64,000 nucleotides of DNA from Reticulitermes speratus (Eukaryota; Arthropoda; Insecta; Blattodea; Rhinotermitidae). Shown piece after piece: positions 21,686-32,531 of the stretch. The position numbers were made by a program, and so were the translations under genes. Numbering within the stretch: position 1 is the first letter of the stretch; each line of letters opens with the position of its first letter. Location of the stretch: positions 24,372,679-24,436,678 of the forward strand of contig JAJKFL010000010.1 of NCBI GenBank assembly GCA_021186555.1, in the 5' to 3' direction. The notes beneath the pieces were generated by a model. The model saw only the letters and a program-made list of their open reading frames with translations. It ran no database searches and had not been told where the DNA came from.

Positions 21686-21763
21686 CAGGGCATACACAAA
21701 AGAATGGTGCGGTTTATATGGTGTATACCATATAAACCGCACCATTGTTTTGTGTATGCCCTG
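21686..21763. mobile_element. Palindromic mariner MITE (CAGGGCATAC family)
   Basis: A 78-bp palindrome of the same type as 20245-20322, with inner atggtgtataccat. TA precedes it; the right flank reads tg. Confidence 0.85.
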
Positions 21764-22036
21764 TGTATATTTTAAACCAAAAATACACAGTTACATTCAG
21801 AACGCATTTTATCAGCATGACAGCAAAATATTCCCTTTCAAATCCCTGAAACATGCAGTCAAAAATAAACATTTTGAAACATGTTTGTGTTCAGAGTTTC
21901 ACAGCTCTTGCTTCAAGGCAACACAGAAAATAACCCTGTAGCACTTTCCCTTAACATTGCCGTACACAAGGCCAGCAGCGAGGCAGTTACGAGTCACATA
22001 ACATTACTGCACTTTAGGGTATCGCAGCGGTGTTAC
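21764..22036. other. Unassigned sequence
   Basis: Nothing recognised. Confidence 0.4.
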
Positions 22037-22056
22037 TGAGGATTCAGGTCTCCTAT

Positions 22057-22194
22057 GATGTGACACTGTCTTTTGGTGATTGGTTCCCGACGTTTCGAAA
22101 TATCGTGGTGCGTTCATTTTCAAGAGTGATCTGATGAAGGCACCATCATATTTCGAAACGTCGGAAACCAATCACCAAAAGACAGTGTCACATC
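22057..22194. mobile_element. Palindromic hammerhead-like element, compact
   Basis: Arms 22057-22120 and 22131-22194 are nearly back to back. The right arm has a canonical CUGAUGA at 22131 and GAA, ACGU and C at 22155-22162, but helix II between them pairs poorly. The left flank gaggattcagg resembles the start of 5357. Confidence 0.65.
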
Positions 22195-22439
22195 CAAGAT
22201 GACTTAAACCCTCATGATTATACCTTGCACACTGACTGCATTTACTATCTGCTCCTGTTCAAAGCAACTGCGCTATATTCACCTGCAGCTCAACATAATG
22301 GACCATACACAATTTTATGCTTAGTAATACGACAAATTTTGTATTGTTCACACCGTGCATTTCCATCTGTTCACACGTAGTTCAACCAACAAAATGCACA
22401 CTGTTATTACACCATACAACTTATTTCTACAATAAAATT

Positions 22440-22484
22440 AATCCAACATGTTTCGGTTCTCTAATTGAACCATCATCAGGGATT
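22440..22484 (-). ncRNA. Hammerhead-ribozyme-like motif (left arm of large palindrome)
   Basis: Minus strand: helix I AAUCC with GGAUU (five pairs), CUGAUGA, extra U, helix II GGUUC/GAACC, GAA, palindrome ACAUGU, U at position 17. Complete canonical core. Confidence 0.65.
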
Positions 22485-22567
22485 TAAACCTTGATTTTAC
22501 ACATATTTATAACATAACAAACAATTGGCACATATTAACAGTTAAAGATGTAAAATGTGGATTTTCT

Positions 22568-25500
22568 CAGTTGCTACAAGTACCAGTACAGTCCCAGACT
22601 TCCACAGACAACAAAACTGATACACAGTGTACCTACTTATAGCAACACACATTTTCTCAGTTGCTACAAGTACCAGTACAGTCCCAGACTTCCACAGACA
22701 ACAAAACTCTGATACACAGTGTACCTACTTATAGCAACACACATTTTCTCAGTTGCTACAAGTACCAGTACAGTCCCAGACTTCCACAGACAACAAAATC
22801 CTGATACACAGTGTACCTACTTATAGCAACACACATTTTCTCAGTTGCTACAAGTACCAGTACAGTCCCAGACTTCCACAGACAACAAAACTGATACACA
22901 GTGTACCTACTTATAGCAACACACATTTTCTCAGTTGCTACAAGTACCAGTACAGTCCCAGACTTCCACAGACAACAAAACTCTGATACACAGTGTACCT
23001 ACTTATAGCAACACACATTTTCTCAGTTGCTACAAGTACCAGTACAGTCCCAGACTTCCACAGACAACAAAACTGATACACAGTGGACCTACTTATAGCA
23101 ACACACATTTTCTCAGTTGCTACAAGTACCAGTACAGTCCCAGACTTCCACAGACAACAAAACTCCTGATACACAGTGTACCTACTTATAGCAACACACA
23201 TTTTCTCAGTTGCTACAAGTACCAGTACAGTCCCAGACTTCCACAGACAACAAAACTGATACACAGTGGACCTACTTATAGCAACACACATTTTCTCAGT
23301 TGCTACAAGTACCAGTACAGTCCCAGACTTCCACAGACAACAAAACTCCTGATACACAGTGTACCTACTTATAGCAACACACATTTTCTCAGTTGCTAAA
23401 AGTACCAGTACAGTCCCAGACTTCCACAGACAACAAAACTCCTGATACACAGTGTACCTACTTATAGCAACACACATTTTCTCAGTTGCTACAAGTACCA
23501 GTACAGTCCCAGACTTCCACAGACAACAAAACTGATACACAGTGGACCTACTTATAGCAACACACATTTTCTCAGTTGCTACAAGTACCAGTACAGTCCC
23601 AGACTTCCACAGACAACAAAACTCCTGATACACAGTGTACCTACTTATAGCAACACACATTTTCTCAGTTGCTACAAGTACCAGTACAGTCCCAGACTTC
23701 CACAGACAACAAAATCTGATACACAGTGTACCTACTTATAGCAACACACATTTTCTCAGTTGCTACAAGTACCAGTACAGTCCCAGACTTCCACAGACAA
23801 CAAAACTGATACACAGTGTACCTACTTATAGCAACACACATTTTCTCAGTTGCTACAAGTACCAGTACAGTCCCAGACTTCCACAGACAACAAAATCTGA
23901 TACACAGTGTACCTACTTATGCAACACACATTTCTCAGTTGCTACAAGTACCAGTACAGTCCCAGACTTCCACAGACAACAAAACTGATACACAGTGTAC
24001 CTACTTATAGCAACACACATTTTCTCAGTTGCTACAAGTACCAGTACAGTCCCAGACTTCCACAGACAACAAAACTCCTGATACACAGTGCCTATTATGA
24101 ACACATTTTCTCGTTGCTACAAGTCCAGTCAGTCCAGACTTCACAGACAACAAACTCGTCACAGTGACCTACTTATAGCAACACATTTTCTCAGTGCTAC
24201 AAGTACCAGTACAGTCAGACTTCCACAGACAACAAACTCGATACACGTGTACCTACTTATAGCACACTTTCAGTGCTACAGTACAGTACGTCCAGACTTC
24301 ACGACAACAAATGAACACAGTGATACTTATAGCAAACACATTTTCTCGTTGCTACAAGACCAGTACAGTCCAGCTTCCACAGACAACAAAACTGTACACG
24401 GTCCTACTATGCACACACTTTTCTCAGTGCTACAGTCCAGTACAGTCCACTTCCACAGCAAAAAACTGATACCAGTGTACCTACTTTAGCAACACATTTT
24501 CTCAGTGCTACAAGTACCGTCAGTCCCAGCTTCCACAGACAACAAACTTGATACACGTGACCTACTTATGAACACACATTTTCTCAGTTGCTACAAGTCC
24601 AGTCAGTCCAGACTTCCAAGACAACAAAACTCCGTCACAGTGACCTACTATAGCAACACCATTTTCTCAGTTCTACATACAGTACAGTCCCAGACTTCAC
24701 AGACAACAACTCGATACACGTGACCTACTTATAGCAACACACATTTTCTCATTGCTACAAGTACCGTACAGTCCCAGACTTCAAGACACAAAATGTACAC
24801 AGTGTACCTACTATAGCACACACATTTCTCAGTGCTACAAGTACAGTACAGTCCGACTTCCAAGACACAAATGTCACAGTGTACCTACTTGCAACACACA
24901 TTTCTCAGTTGCTACAATACGTACAGTCCCAGACTCCACAGACACAAACTGATACACAGTGTACTATTTAGAACACACATTTCTAGTTGCTCAAGTACCG
25001 TACAGTCCAGACTTCAAGACACAAAACTGATACACAGGGACCTACTTTAGAACACATTTTCTCAGTTGCTACAGTACCTACGTCCAGACTTCCACGACAA
25101 CAAAACTGATACCAGTGTACCTACTTTAGCAACACACATTTCTCAGTTGTACAGTACCGTACGTCCAGACTTCACAGACAACAAAACTGTAACAGTGTCC
25201 TCTATAGCAACACATTTCTCAGTTGCTACAAGACAGTACAGTCCCAGACTTCCACAGACAACAAAACTGATCACAGTGTACCTACTTATGCAACACACAT
25301 TTTCTCAGTTGCTACAAGTACCAGTACAGTCCAGACTTCCACAGACAACAAACTCGATACACAGTGTACCTACTTATAGCAACACACATTTTCTCAGTTG
25401 TACAAGTACCGTACAGTCCCAGACTTCCACAGCAACAAAACTGATTACACAGTGGCCTACTTATAGCAACACACATTTTCTCAGTTTGCTACAAGTACCA

Positions 25501-26350
25501 GTACGTCCACGACTTCCTACAGACACAAAACTCCGATACAACAGTTACCTACTTATAGCAACACACATTTTCCAGTTGCTACAAGTACCAGTACAGTCCC
25601 AACAATTCCACCAGACAACAAAACATCCGATTACACAGTGTACCTACTTATCAGCAACACACATTTTCTCAGTTGCTACAAGTACAGTACAGTCCCAGAC
25701 TTCCACAGACAACAAAACTCCGATACACAGTGTACCAACTTATAGCAACACACATTTTCCTCAGTTGCTACAAGTACCAGTAGCTCCCAGACCTTCCACA
25801 GACACAAAACTCCACAGGACCACTATAGCACACACATTTTACCTCAGTTGCTACAAGACCAGTACAGTCCCAGACTTCCACAGACAACAAAACTCCTGAT
25901 ACACAGTGACCTACTTATAGCAACACACATTTTCTCAGTTGCTACAAGTACCCGACTGCACCAAACTTCACAGGACCAACAAAACTCAACATGTACCTAC
26001 TTATAGCAACACATTTCCAGTTCAAGCAAGTACAGTACAGTCCCAGTATTCACAGACAACCAAAACTCCGATACACAGTACCTTACTTATAGCAAAACAC
26101 ACATTTTCTCAGTTGCTACAAGCACAGTACAGTCCAGCTTCCACAGACAACAAAACTCCAGAACACAGTGACCTACTTATAGCAACACACATTTACTCAG
26201 TTGCTACAATACCGTACAGTCCGACTTCCACAGACAACAAAACTGATACACAGTGACCTACTTATTAGCAACAAAATTTTCTCAGTTGCTACAAGTACCA
26301 GTACAGTCCCAGACTTCCACAGACAACAAAACTCCCGATACACAGCGGAC
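22568..26350. repeat. 91-bp satellite array (90-93 bp units)
   Basis: About 41 units with cagttgctacaagtaccag near the start and tacttatagcaacacacat near the end. Units at 22568-24080 are almost identical apart from aaaactgat, aaaactctgat and aaaactcctgat length variants. Units from about 24090 to 26270 are riddled with single-base deletions. Each unit has an imperfect dyad (ttgcta and tagcaa). Open frames here are not genes. Confidence 0.95.
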
Positions 26351-26450
26351 CTACTAATAGCAACTGAGAAAATACACATTTTTACATCTGTAACTGTTAA
26401 TACGTGCCAATTGTTTGTTATGTTATAAATATGTGTGAAATGAAGGTTTA

Positions 26451-26495
26451 AATCCCTGATGATGGTTACATTGGAGAACCGAAACATGTTGGATT
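26451..26495 (+). ncRNA. Hammerhead-ribozyme-like motif (right arm of large palindrome)
   Basis: Helix I AAUCC pairs with GGAUU over five pairs, then CUGAUGA, extra U, helix II GGUU/AACC with a nine-base loop, GAA, ACAUGU, U at position 17. Relative to its partner at 22440 the helix II loop has changed while the base-paired parts persist. Confidence 0.65.
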
Positions 26496-26552
26496 AATTT
26501 TATTGTAGAAAGAAGTTGTATGGTGTAATAACAGTGTGCATTTTGTTGGTTG

Positions 26553-26647
26553 CAAAACGTGTAATACCACAAAATTCTACTTCTGCAACTCCCATGTAGT
26601 GTCACGAGCCCAATCCATGCCGGTACCTCGCACAACTCTATGGACCT
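26553..26647. other. Unassigned sequence
   Basis: A short spacer; nothing recognised. Confidence 0.4.
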
Positions 26648-26815
26648 ACCTCAAGCCACAAATCCAGTCAGTCTCAGCCACCTCTCACTACCTCAAGCCA
26701 CAAATCCAGTCAGTCTCAGCCACCTCTCACTACCTCAAGCCACAAATCCAGTCAGTGTCTCAACCACTCACCTCTCAGACAAGCCACAAATCCAGTCAGT
26801 CTCAACCACCTCTCA
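26648..26815. repeat. 42-bp tandem repeat
   Basis: About four units with caagccacaaatccagtcag, the last two diverged. Confidence 0.85.
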
Positions 26816-27295
26816 GACACTTCCGCACTTCCTCCTCACTACAAGCACACTGTCACACTAATTGCAAGTCGACACACACGCACTGAAGACATCCACAGTT
26901 TTTCTTGCACAAGTTTAACGGAGGGGTGGGAGGGGGGGGACTGGGGTGGTAGCTGGGAGGGCAAAGGGAAGTCGTGGGCCGAAGGGCAAAGTCAAACTTT
27001 ACCACTGCTGATAGATAATCTATATTTTCTTTTCTTTTTTCCCCCACCCCTCTCCATATTTCTCCATTCTCTGCATACATGGGCAACGTGGTTTGGTTCT
27101 TCAGTCCTTTCCTTATCTGCTTCTACGTCAGGGGTGTCACAAAAGTCGTAGCCAAGACGCCGAACAAACACATCACGTTGTGCTGCTGTTTTAGTATTCG
27201 GCATTGTGTAGGTTATCTGAGTTGTTACTAATTTTGGAATAGAGATTAAGGCACAGACACAAAATACAAACAATAATTTGACCGAGGTCGTAACG
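26816..27295. other. Unassigned sequence
   Basis: A G-rich tract lies at about 26920-26960. No gene supported. Confidence 0.45.
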
Positions 27296-27567
27296 TCTGT
27301 TGTTTTGTATGGGTGTGAAACTTGGTCTGTCACACTGAGGGAGGAACATAGACTGAGGGTGTTCGAGAATAGGGTGCTGAGGGGGATATTTGGGTCTGGG
27401 AGGGACGAGGTAACAGGGGAGTGGAGAAGACTACATAACGAGGAACTTTATGATCTGTACTGATCACCAAATATTATTAGGGTGATCAAATTAGAATGAG
27501 ATGGGTGGGGCATGTGGCACGTATGGGTCAGAAGAGAAATGCACACAGTGTTTTAGTAGGGAAATCT
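27296..27567 (+). pseudogene. Non-LTR retrotransposon tail, family A, cut by a satellite
   Basis: It encodes YGCETWSVTLREEHRLRVFE, NRVLRGIFGSGRDEVTGEWR and [11 protein letters not shown], then a stop and GHVARMGQKRNAHSVLVGK. The element breaks off inside the G-R-P-rich block, where a tgtgtgtgtgtg stretch leads straight into the array at 27580. Confidence 0.8.
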
Positions 27568-27579
27568 GTGTGTGTGTGT

Positions 27580-29062
27580 GACACCGTACCTCAAACTGCG
27601 GTATAGGTGTGACACTACCTCAAACTGCGGTATAGGTGTGACACTACCTCAAACTGCGGTATAGGTGTGACACTACCTCAAACTGCGGTATAGGTGTGAC
27701 ACTACCTCAAACTGCGGTATAGGTGTGACACTGTACCTCAAACTGCGGTATAGGTGTGACACTGTACCTCAAACTGCGGTATAGGTGTGACACTACCTCA
27801 AACTGCGGTATAGGTGTGACACTATACCTCAAACTGCGGTATACATGTGACACTGTACCTCAAACTGCGGTATAGGTGTGACACTGTACCTCAAACTGCG
27901 GTATAGGTGTGACACTGTACCTCAAACTGCGGTATAGGTGTGACACTACCTCAAACTGCGGTATAGGTGTGACACTATACCTCAAAACTGCGGTATAGGT
28001 GTGACACCGTACCTCAAACTGCGGTATAGGTGTGACACTGTACCTCAAACTGCGGTATAGGTGTGACACTGTACCTCAAACTGCGGTATAGGTGTGACAC
28101 TGTACCTCAAACTGCGGTATAGGTGTGACACTGTACCTCAAACTGCGGTATAGGTGTGACACTACCTCAAACTGCGGTATAGGTGTGACAGTATACCTCA
28201 AACTGCGGTATAGGTGTGACACTGTACCTCAAACTGCGGTAGAGGTGTGACACTACCTCAAACTGCGGTATAGGTGTGACACTATACCTCAAACTGCGGT
28301 ATAGGTGTGACACTATACCTCAAACTGCGGTATAGGTGTGACACTATACCTCAAACTGCGGTATAGTTGTGACACTGTACCTCAAACTGCGGTATAGGTG
28401 TGACACTATACCTCAAACTGCGGTATAGTTGTGACACTGTACCTCAAACTGCGGTATAGTTGTGACACTGTACCTCAAACTGCGGTATAGGTGTGACACT
28501 ATACCTCAAACTGCGGTATAGTTGTGACACTGTACCTCAAACTGCGGTATAGGTGTGACACTACCTCAAACTGCGGTATAGTTGTGACACTATACCTCAA
28601 ACTGCGGTATAGTTGTGACACTGTACCTCAAACTGCGGTATAGGTGTGACACTATACCTCAAACTGCGGTATAGTTGTGACACTGTACCTCAAACTGCGG
28701 TATAGTTGTGACACTGTACCTCAAACTGCGGTATAGGTGTGACACTATACCTCAAACTGCGGTATAGTTGTGACACTGTACCTCAAACTGCGGTATAGGT
28801 GTGACACTACCTCAAACTGCGGTATAGGTATGACACTACCTCAAACTGCGGTATAGGTATGACACTACCTCAAACTGCGGTATAGGTGTGACACTACCTC
28901 AAACTGCGGTATAGGTATGACACTACCTCAAACTGCGGTATAGGTATGACACTACCTCAAACTGCGGTATAGGTATGACACTACCTCAAACTGCGGTATA
29001 CGTATGACACTACCTCAAACTGCGGTATAGGTGTGACACTACCTCAAACTGCGGTATACGTA
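27580..29062. repeat. 29/31-bp tandem array
   Basis: About 49 units containing cctcaaactgcggtatag. Units differ by presence of a dinucleotide (actacc, actgtacc or actatacc) and by ggtgtg, gttgtg or ggtatg, giving blocks of related units. Confidence 0.95.
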
Positions 29063-29570
29063 TGCACATTCCTTGCTGTCAACTTACCACCAGCACTGAC
29101 ACACGACCTTATAACTGCGCTACAGTATTTTGTGCCTCTTGCAAAACATTTCGTTCTAACTTAACTCCTCTTATATTCCTCATTAGCCTTCAACTTTGAC
29201 TTACACCAAGCTGACTGAATAACGTTCACACAGGACGTAAGTGGCTCAGTCTATCGCGTGCCAAGTGTACCAGCAGACCGATAACACTGTCCCTTGTGAA
29301 ATGAGTTAATTAAAGACCTTATGAAATGCAGGTTAATAAGGTTAATGTATATTGTGTGTGTGGCAGGAAGTGGTAGTAGCCTATTGTAAATTATATCCTG
29401 TCACCTGCACACAGTGCCTTCTGTTACACGTAAATCAGAGCTGATGGTATACATTAGACTATACAGTCAATTTATTTTCAGTTTTCACAGCTATTTTGTG
29501 CTCTATCAGTCTCACAGTGACACGTTTCGGCCGAAAACCATAGGCCAATATGTCACACAGTCATATAGAG
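29063..29570. other. Unassigned sequence with a remnant cacgtttcggcc block
   Basis: Positions about 29520-29545 read cacgtttcggccgaaaacca, reminiscent of hammerhead-element ends but without the CUGANGA half. The rest is unrecognised. Confidence 0.4.
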
Positions 29571-29576
29571 AATATA

Positions 29577-30141
29577 CAGGGCATACACAAAAGAATGGTG
29601 CGGTTTCAAAAGTGAATAAAAAATTTATGTCTCACCTTACACGGGCACAGCATACACCGTCAGCGGCGGCAACTGTCCAAGTTTCTCATGCGCTACCAGC
29701 AGTTCGCTTCTCATGCTTACTGCGTGGCCGCGGGGCCAGTTTCGCTGGATCGGACGTGCTGCTGCAAATGGAGACAAGAACCTTCTCCCTTGGCCACCCC
29801 GTTCGCCAGATCTTACACCGTGCGATTTCTTTCTTTGGGGGTTCGTTAAAGACAGCGTTTATGTACCACCATTGCCCACGTCCATCCATGAAATTCGTGA
29901 TCGGATAACGCATGCACTGCAGGCCATTACAGCGGACATGCTACACCGGGTCTGGGATGAGTTTGATTACCGTGTGGATGTGTGTCGTGTGACCCAGGGT
30001 GCACACATTGAAGGATTGTAATTACCAAATGAGAAACTTGGACAGTTGCCGCCGCTGACGGTGTATGTTGTGCCCGTGTAAGGTGAGACATAAATTTTTT
30101 ATTCACTTTTGAAACCGCACCATTCTTTTGTGTATGCCCTG
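29577..30141 (+). mobile_element. Mariner-like element with long terminal repeats, internally deleted
   Basis: Starts cagggcatacacaaaagaat and ends with the inverse, flanked by TA (29575-29576, 30142-30143). Terminal inverted repeats are about 115 bp, each including the ggtgcggttt block and gccgctgacggtgta-type sequence. Only the 3' part of the transposase remains (29713-30021). It is the probable parent of the short palindromic MITEs at 20245, 21686, 31081, 55474 and 58349. Confidence 0.85.
29713..30021 (+). pseudogene. Tc1/mariner transposase C-terminal fragment
   Basis: The frame carries WPPRSPDLTPCDFFLWGFVK, typical of the region around the third catalytic acidic residue, then DSVYVPPLPTSIHEIRDRIT and RVWDEFDYRVDVCRVTQG with a stop after HIEGL. 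The N-terminal DNA-binding domain and the first two catalytic residues are missing, so it is not functional. Confidence 0.8.
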
Positions 30142-30214
30142 TATTACTGGAACTATCAGTGGTTAAACAATTATAAATGAATAATCTAAAGTCCAATATC
30201 CACAGCTATTATAT

Positions 30215-30476
30215 ATATTTTTCTCCCCTATGGCTCGACAGCCCCCAGTGGGCCTGGGCCACCTCATTATCAAGGCTTCACGATCACACTCAGACACATC
30301 ACACTCGGTAGGACTCCTCTGGACGAGTGACCAGCCCGTCGCAGAGACCTCTACCTGACAACACACAACACTCACAACAGACAGACATCCATGCCCCTGG
30401 CGGGATTCGAACCCGCAATCCCAGTAAGCGAACGGCCGCAGACCCACACCTTAGACCACGCGGCCACTGGGATCGG
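30215..30476 (-). mobile_element. tRNA-derived SINE, family 3, with 14-bp target duplication
   Basis: Minus-strand tRNA-like head at about 30395-30476: B box in gcgggttcgaatcccgcc and an A-box region gtggccgcgtggtctaag. The body contains acacacaacactcacaacag on the plus strand. Direct repeats cacagctattatat lie at 30201-30214 and 30477-30490. Related copy at 54255. Confidence 0.9.
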
Positions 30477-30490
30477 CACAGCTATTATAT

Positions 30491-30923
30491 TAGTAAATAA
30501 AATATCAAGTTACTTTTATACTCATACGAACTCTTGACTACACGTTTCGGCTATCATCAGCCATTATCAAGCCAATTTCATATAATTCAGAAGTCTGGAG
30601 CTGACTTATTATGGCTACGTTTGCACTTAGCCATAATAAGTCTGTAATAACTCTGATATTGGACCAGTTTATTCACTTATATCGAATACTTATTTTAAAA
30701 ATTTTAGTTTTTACAGGGACATTTTTACGTTTTCAAAGGGGGCCCGAAAAGGACCCTTTAAAACTAAAATTTGTAAAGAAAAAAGATATAATTCCTTGCA
30801 ACTAAATATGTATAACCACTGCTTCCGCCAGTAACGCATTTTATATGAAACGGGGATGATGGCCTAATAGGTATATATCATGGTCTTACTCAGTACGAAA
30901 TGTGTGTGAACAAGACAGTTGTA
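30491..30923. other. Unassigned sequence with a Penelope-type end remnant
   Basis: Positions 30541-30572 read, on the minus strand, TTGATAATGGC, TGATGATAGCCGAAACGTGT. This resembles the hammerhead-element ends but has UUGAUAA in place of CUGANGA. A small hairpin (gacttattatggct and its inverse) lies at 30610-30645. Confidence 0.4.
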
Positions 30924-31030
30924 ATTAATTCATTCCAACAAATGCACTACACTGTTTTAGTGTTTTCTGTCCCTACACATGTTTCGGCACAGAAAACACT
31001 AAAACAGTGTAGTGCATTTGTTGGAATGAA
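30924..31030. mobile_element. Compact palindromic element with partial ribozyme core
   Basis: Arms with ttccaacaaatgcactacac and its inverse enclose cctacacatgtttcgg. The GAA plus ACAUGU half of the motif is present, but the CUGANGA half is deleted. Confidence 0.7.
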
Positions 31031-31080
31031 ATAATTATTTAATTACTGAAATGCCCTGTATATATATATATATATATATA

Positions 31081-31157
31081 CAGGGCATACACAAAAGAAT
31101 GGTGCGGTATCAATTATTATTCTTTTGAAACCGCACCATTCTTTTGTGTATGCCCTG
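31081..31157. mobile_element. Palindromic mariner MITE (CAGGGCATAC family) in TA repeats
   Basis: A 77-bp palindrome, ends cagggcatac and gtatgccctg, set between two TA microsatellites (31060-31080 and about 31159-31182). A further stray end, atgccctgta, sits at 31051. Confidence 0.85.
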
Positions 31158-31182
31158 TGTATATATATATATATATATATAT

Positions 31183-31589
31183 AAAGTTTGCGAAAGTTTT
31201 GTACTTGGTAGAATATATTTCTCTGTACAAGGTATAAACACTGCAGTACCGACTTATGCAATCCTTTCACTGCCGTTTGTTTTGACCGTCCTTATTGGAC
31301 TAAAATTCGGTCTATAAAGTGGGCGTGAGGTCGGACTGCAGGAAGTGCGAGGTTCGCAACAGCTACAACTTCCGGTTCAAATTTGAACTGTCTTTATGCC
31401 GGTATTTTAGTAATGCCTTCAGGTTTTTTGAAACGCGCCAAAAACATTCCTGTCTGGCGACTGCTTGTCTACCCCTTTAAACGACACTCAAGTAACGCAA
31501 AGTGATACTGCCGAAACGTCGCTGGCAAACTCACAAGACATTCGTGTCAGCAGGGCCACTGTTTCCGAAGTAAAAAGGTACAACATTTC
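31183..31589. other. Unassigned sequence
   Basis: Nothing recognised. Confidence 0.4.
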
Positions 31590-31675
31590 GCTGGGTTCAG
31601 GTCTTGTGGAATGTGACGCCGTGTCGGTGTTTCATGGTTCATGACCTTTCAAAGTAACGTAACGTTGTTGCCTTT
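31590..31675 (-). mobile_element. Single-arm remnant related to 5357 and 22037
   Basis: It shares gttcaggtct and aatgtgacgccgtgtcg with those copies and has a decayed gttcatgacctttcaaagta in place of the gacgtttcgaag block. No ribozyme core survives. Confidence 0.4.
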
Positions 31676-31900
31676 ATCTTGAAGGGCCCAAAGAGTCCAA
31701 CAAGTTTGTCTTGGACTTGTTTGGGCCGCGGAAGCAACGTTTGAGAGCTCGGCGATTCCACAGTAATGAGGAAGTGGAAATGGCTTTTCGTGAATGGTCG
31801 CAAATATTCGCCTCTTTTGTACGGCGACGGAATTCTTTGAACTCGTTCCAAGACGGGATAAATGTATCAATGTGCTCGGTGACTGTGTTGAGAAGTAATG
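31676..31900 (+). pseudogene. Mariner transposase C-terminal fragment
   Basis: One frame gives LFGPRKQRLRARRFHSNEEV and EMAFREWSQI; after a shift, FELVPRRDKCINVLGDCVEK follows. This is the usual end of a mariner D34D transposase (FGPLK, RRFHS-EEV, DKCIN--GDYVE). At least one frameshift and no N-terminal part. Confidence 0.75.
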
Positions 31901-32259
31901 ATACTTCGGTGGTATAAATGAGCTGCATGTGACGTGGTTACGACTTCTCGTTTAATTTTTATTGCCTAGGGAACGTTACTTATTGAACGTGTTTCACACC
32001 TGACGAGTAACTCAAACACAGCAAAATTCCTAGTAACCTGAACTGCGGAAGGACTGCCTGTTGTGATGTTAGTCCTGAAGACGAGGCACTTTGGTTACAG
32101 CAGACATCTAGAACCTCGCTACTTGAGTCAGTTTTCAATAAACTGATGGCAGGACACTCCGTCCTCGCTGAAGCAGTGCAGCAGAACTGAGCGCTTGGCG
32201 GTACAGACGAAACGACGGCGGTAACTTCAAAGGATGTCATTCTGTTGTGTTGTTTTGAA
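31901..32259. other. Unassigned sequence
   Basis: Nothing recognised. Confidence 0.4.
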
Positions 32260-32531
32260 CAGAAATCTAGTCAAAATTGGCCCAAACACAACTCAATTCC
32301 ATTTATTGTACAGAACATGTTTCGACCTATTTCAGGTCATCCTCAGTTTAACAATTTGTGTTTAAAACATAATGAGGAAGAAATGTTCCTGAGGATGGAA
32401 TATTCCTTCCTCAATATGTTTTAAACACAAATTTTTAACCTGAGGATGACCTGAAATAGGTCGAAACATTTTGTTCTGTGTAATAAATGGAATTGAGTTG
32501 TGTTTGGACGGATTTTGACTTTGATTTCTGT
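32260..32531. mobile_element. Palindromic hammerhead-bearing element
   Basis: Arms of roughly 115 bp with gtttaaaacata and cccaaacacaactcaattcc at the left and inverses at the right. Motifs lie at 32315-32345 (minus) and 32437-32475 (plus): CUGAGGA, extra U, GACCU/AGGUC, GAA, ACAUGU (left) or a decayed ACAUUUUGU (right). Helix I pairing is poor, so these are probably inactive. Confidence 0.7.

Larger units (their letters stand above)
22371..26552. mobile_element. Large inverted repeat enclosing a satellite
   Basis: The left arm (about 22371-22577) and right arm (about 26358-26552) are reverse complements, including caaccaacaaaatgcac and its inverse and a hammerhead-like motif in each. All of the 3.8 kb between them is the 91-bp satellite. 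A weak imperfect direct repeat (gtaatac, one variable base, acaaa) lies outside at 22324 and 26561 and might be a decayed target duplication. Confidence 0.75.

Noticed and set aside
30610-30645. Small perfect hairpin gacttattatggct and inverse
   Set aside because: Too short and isolated to assign to an element or a regulatory role.
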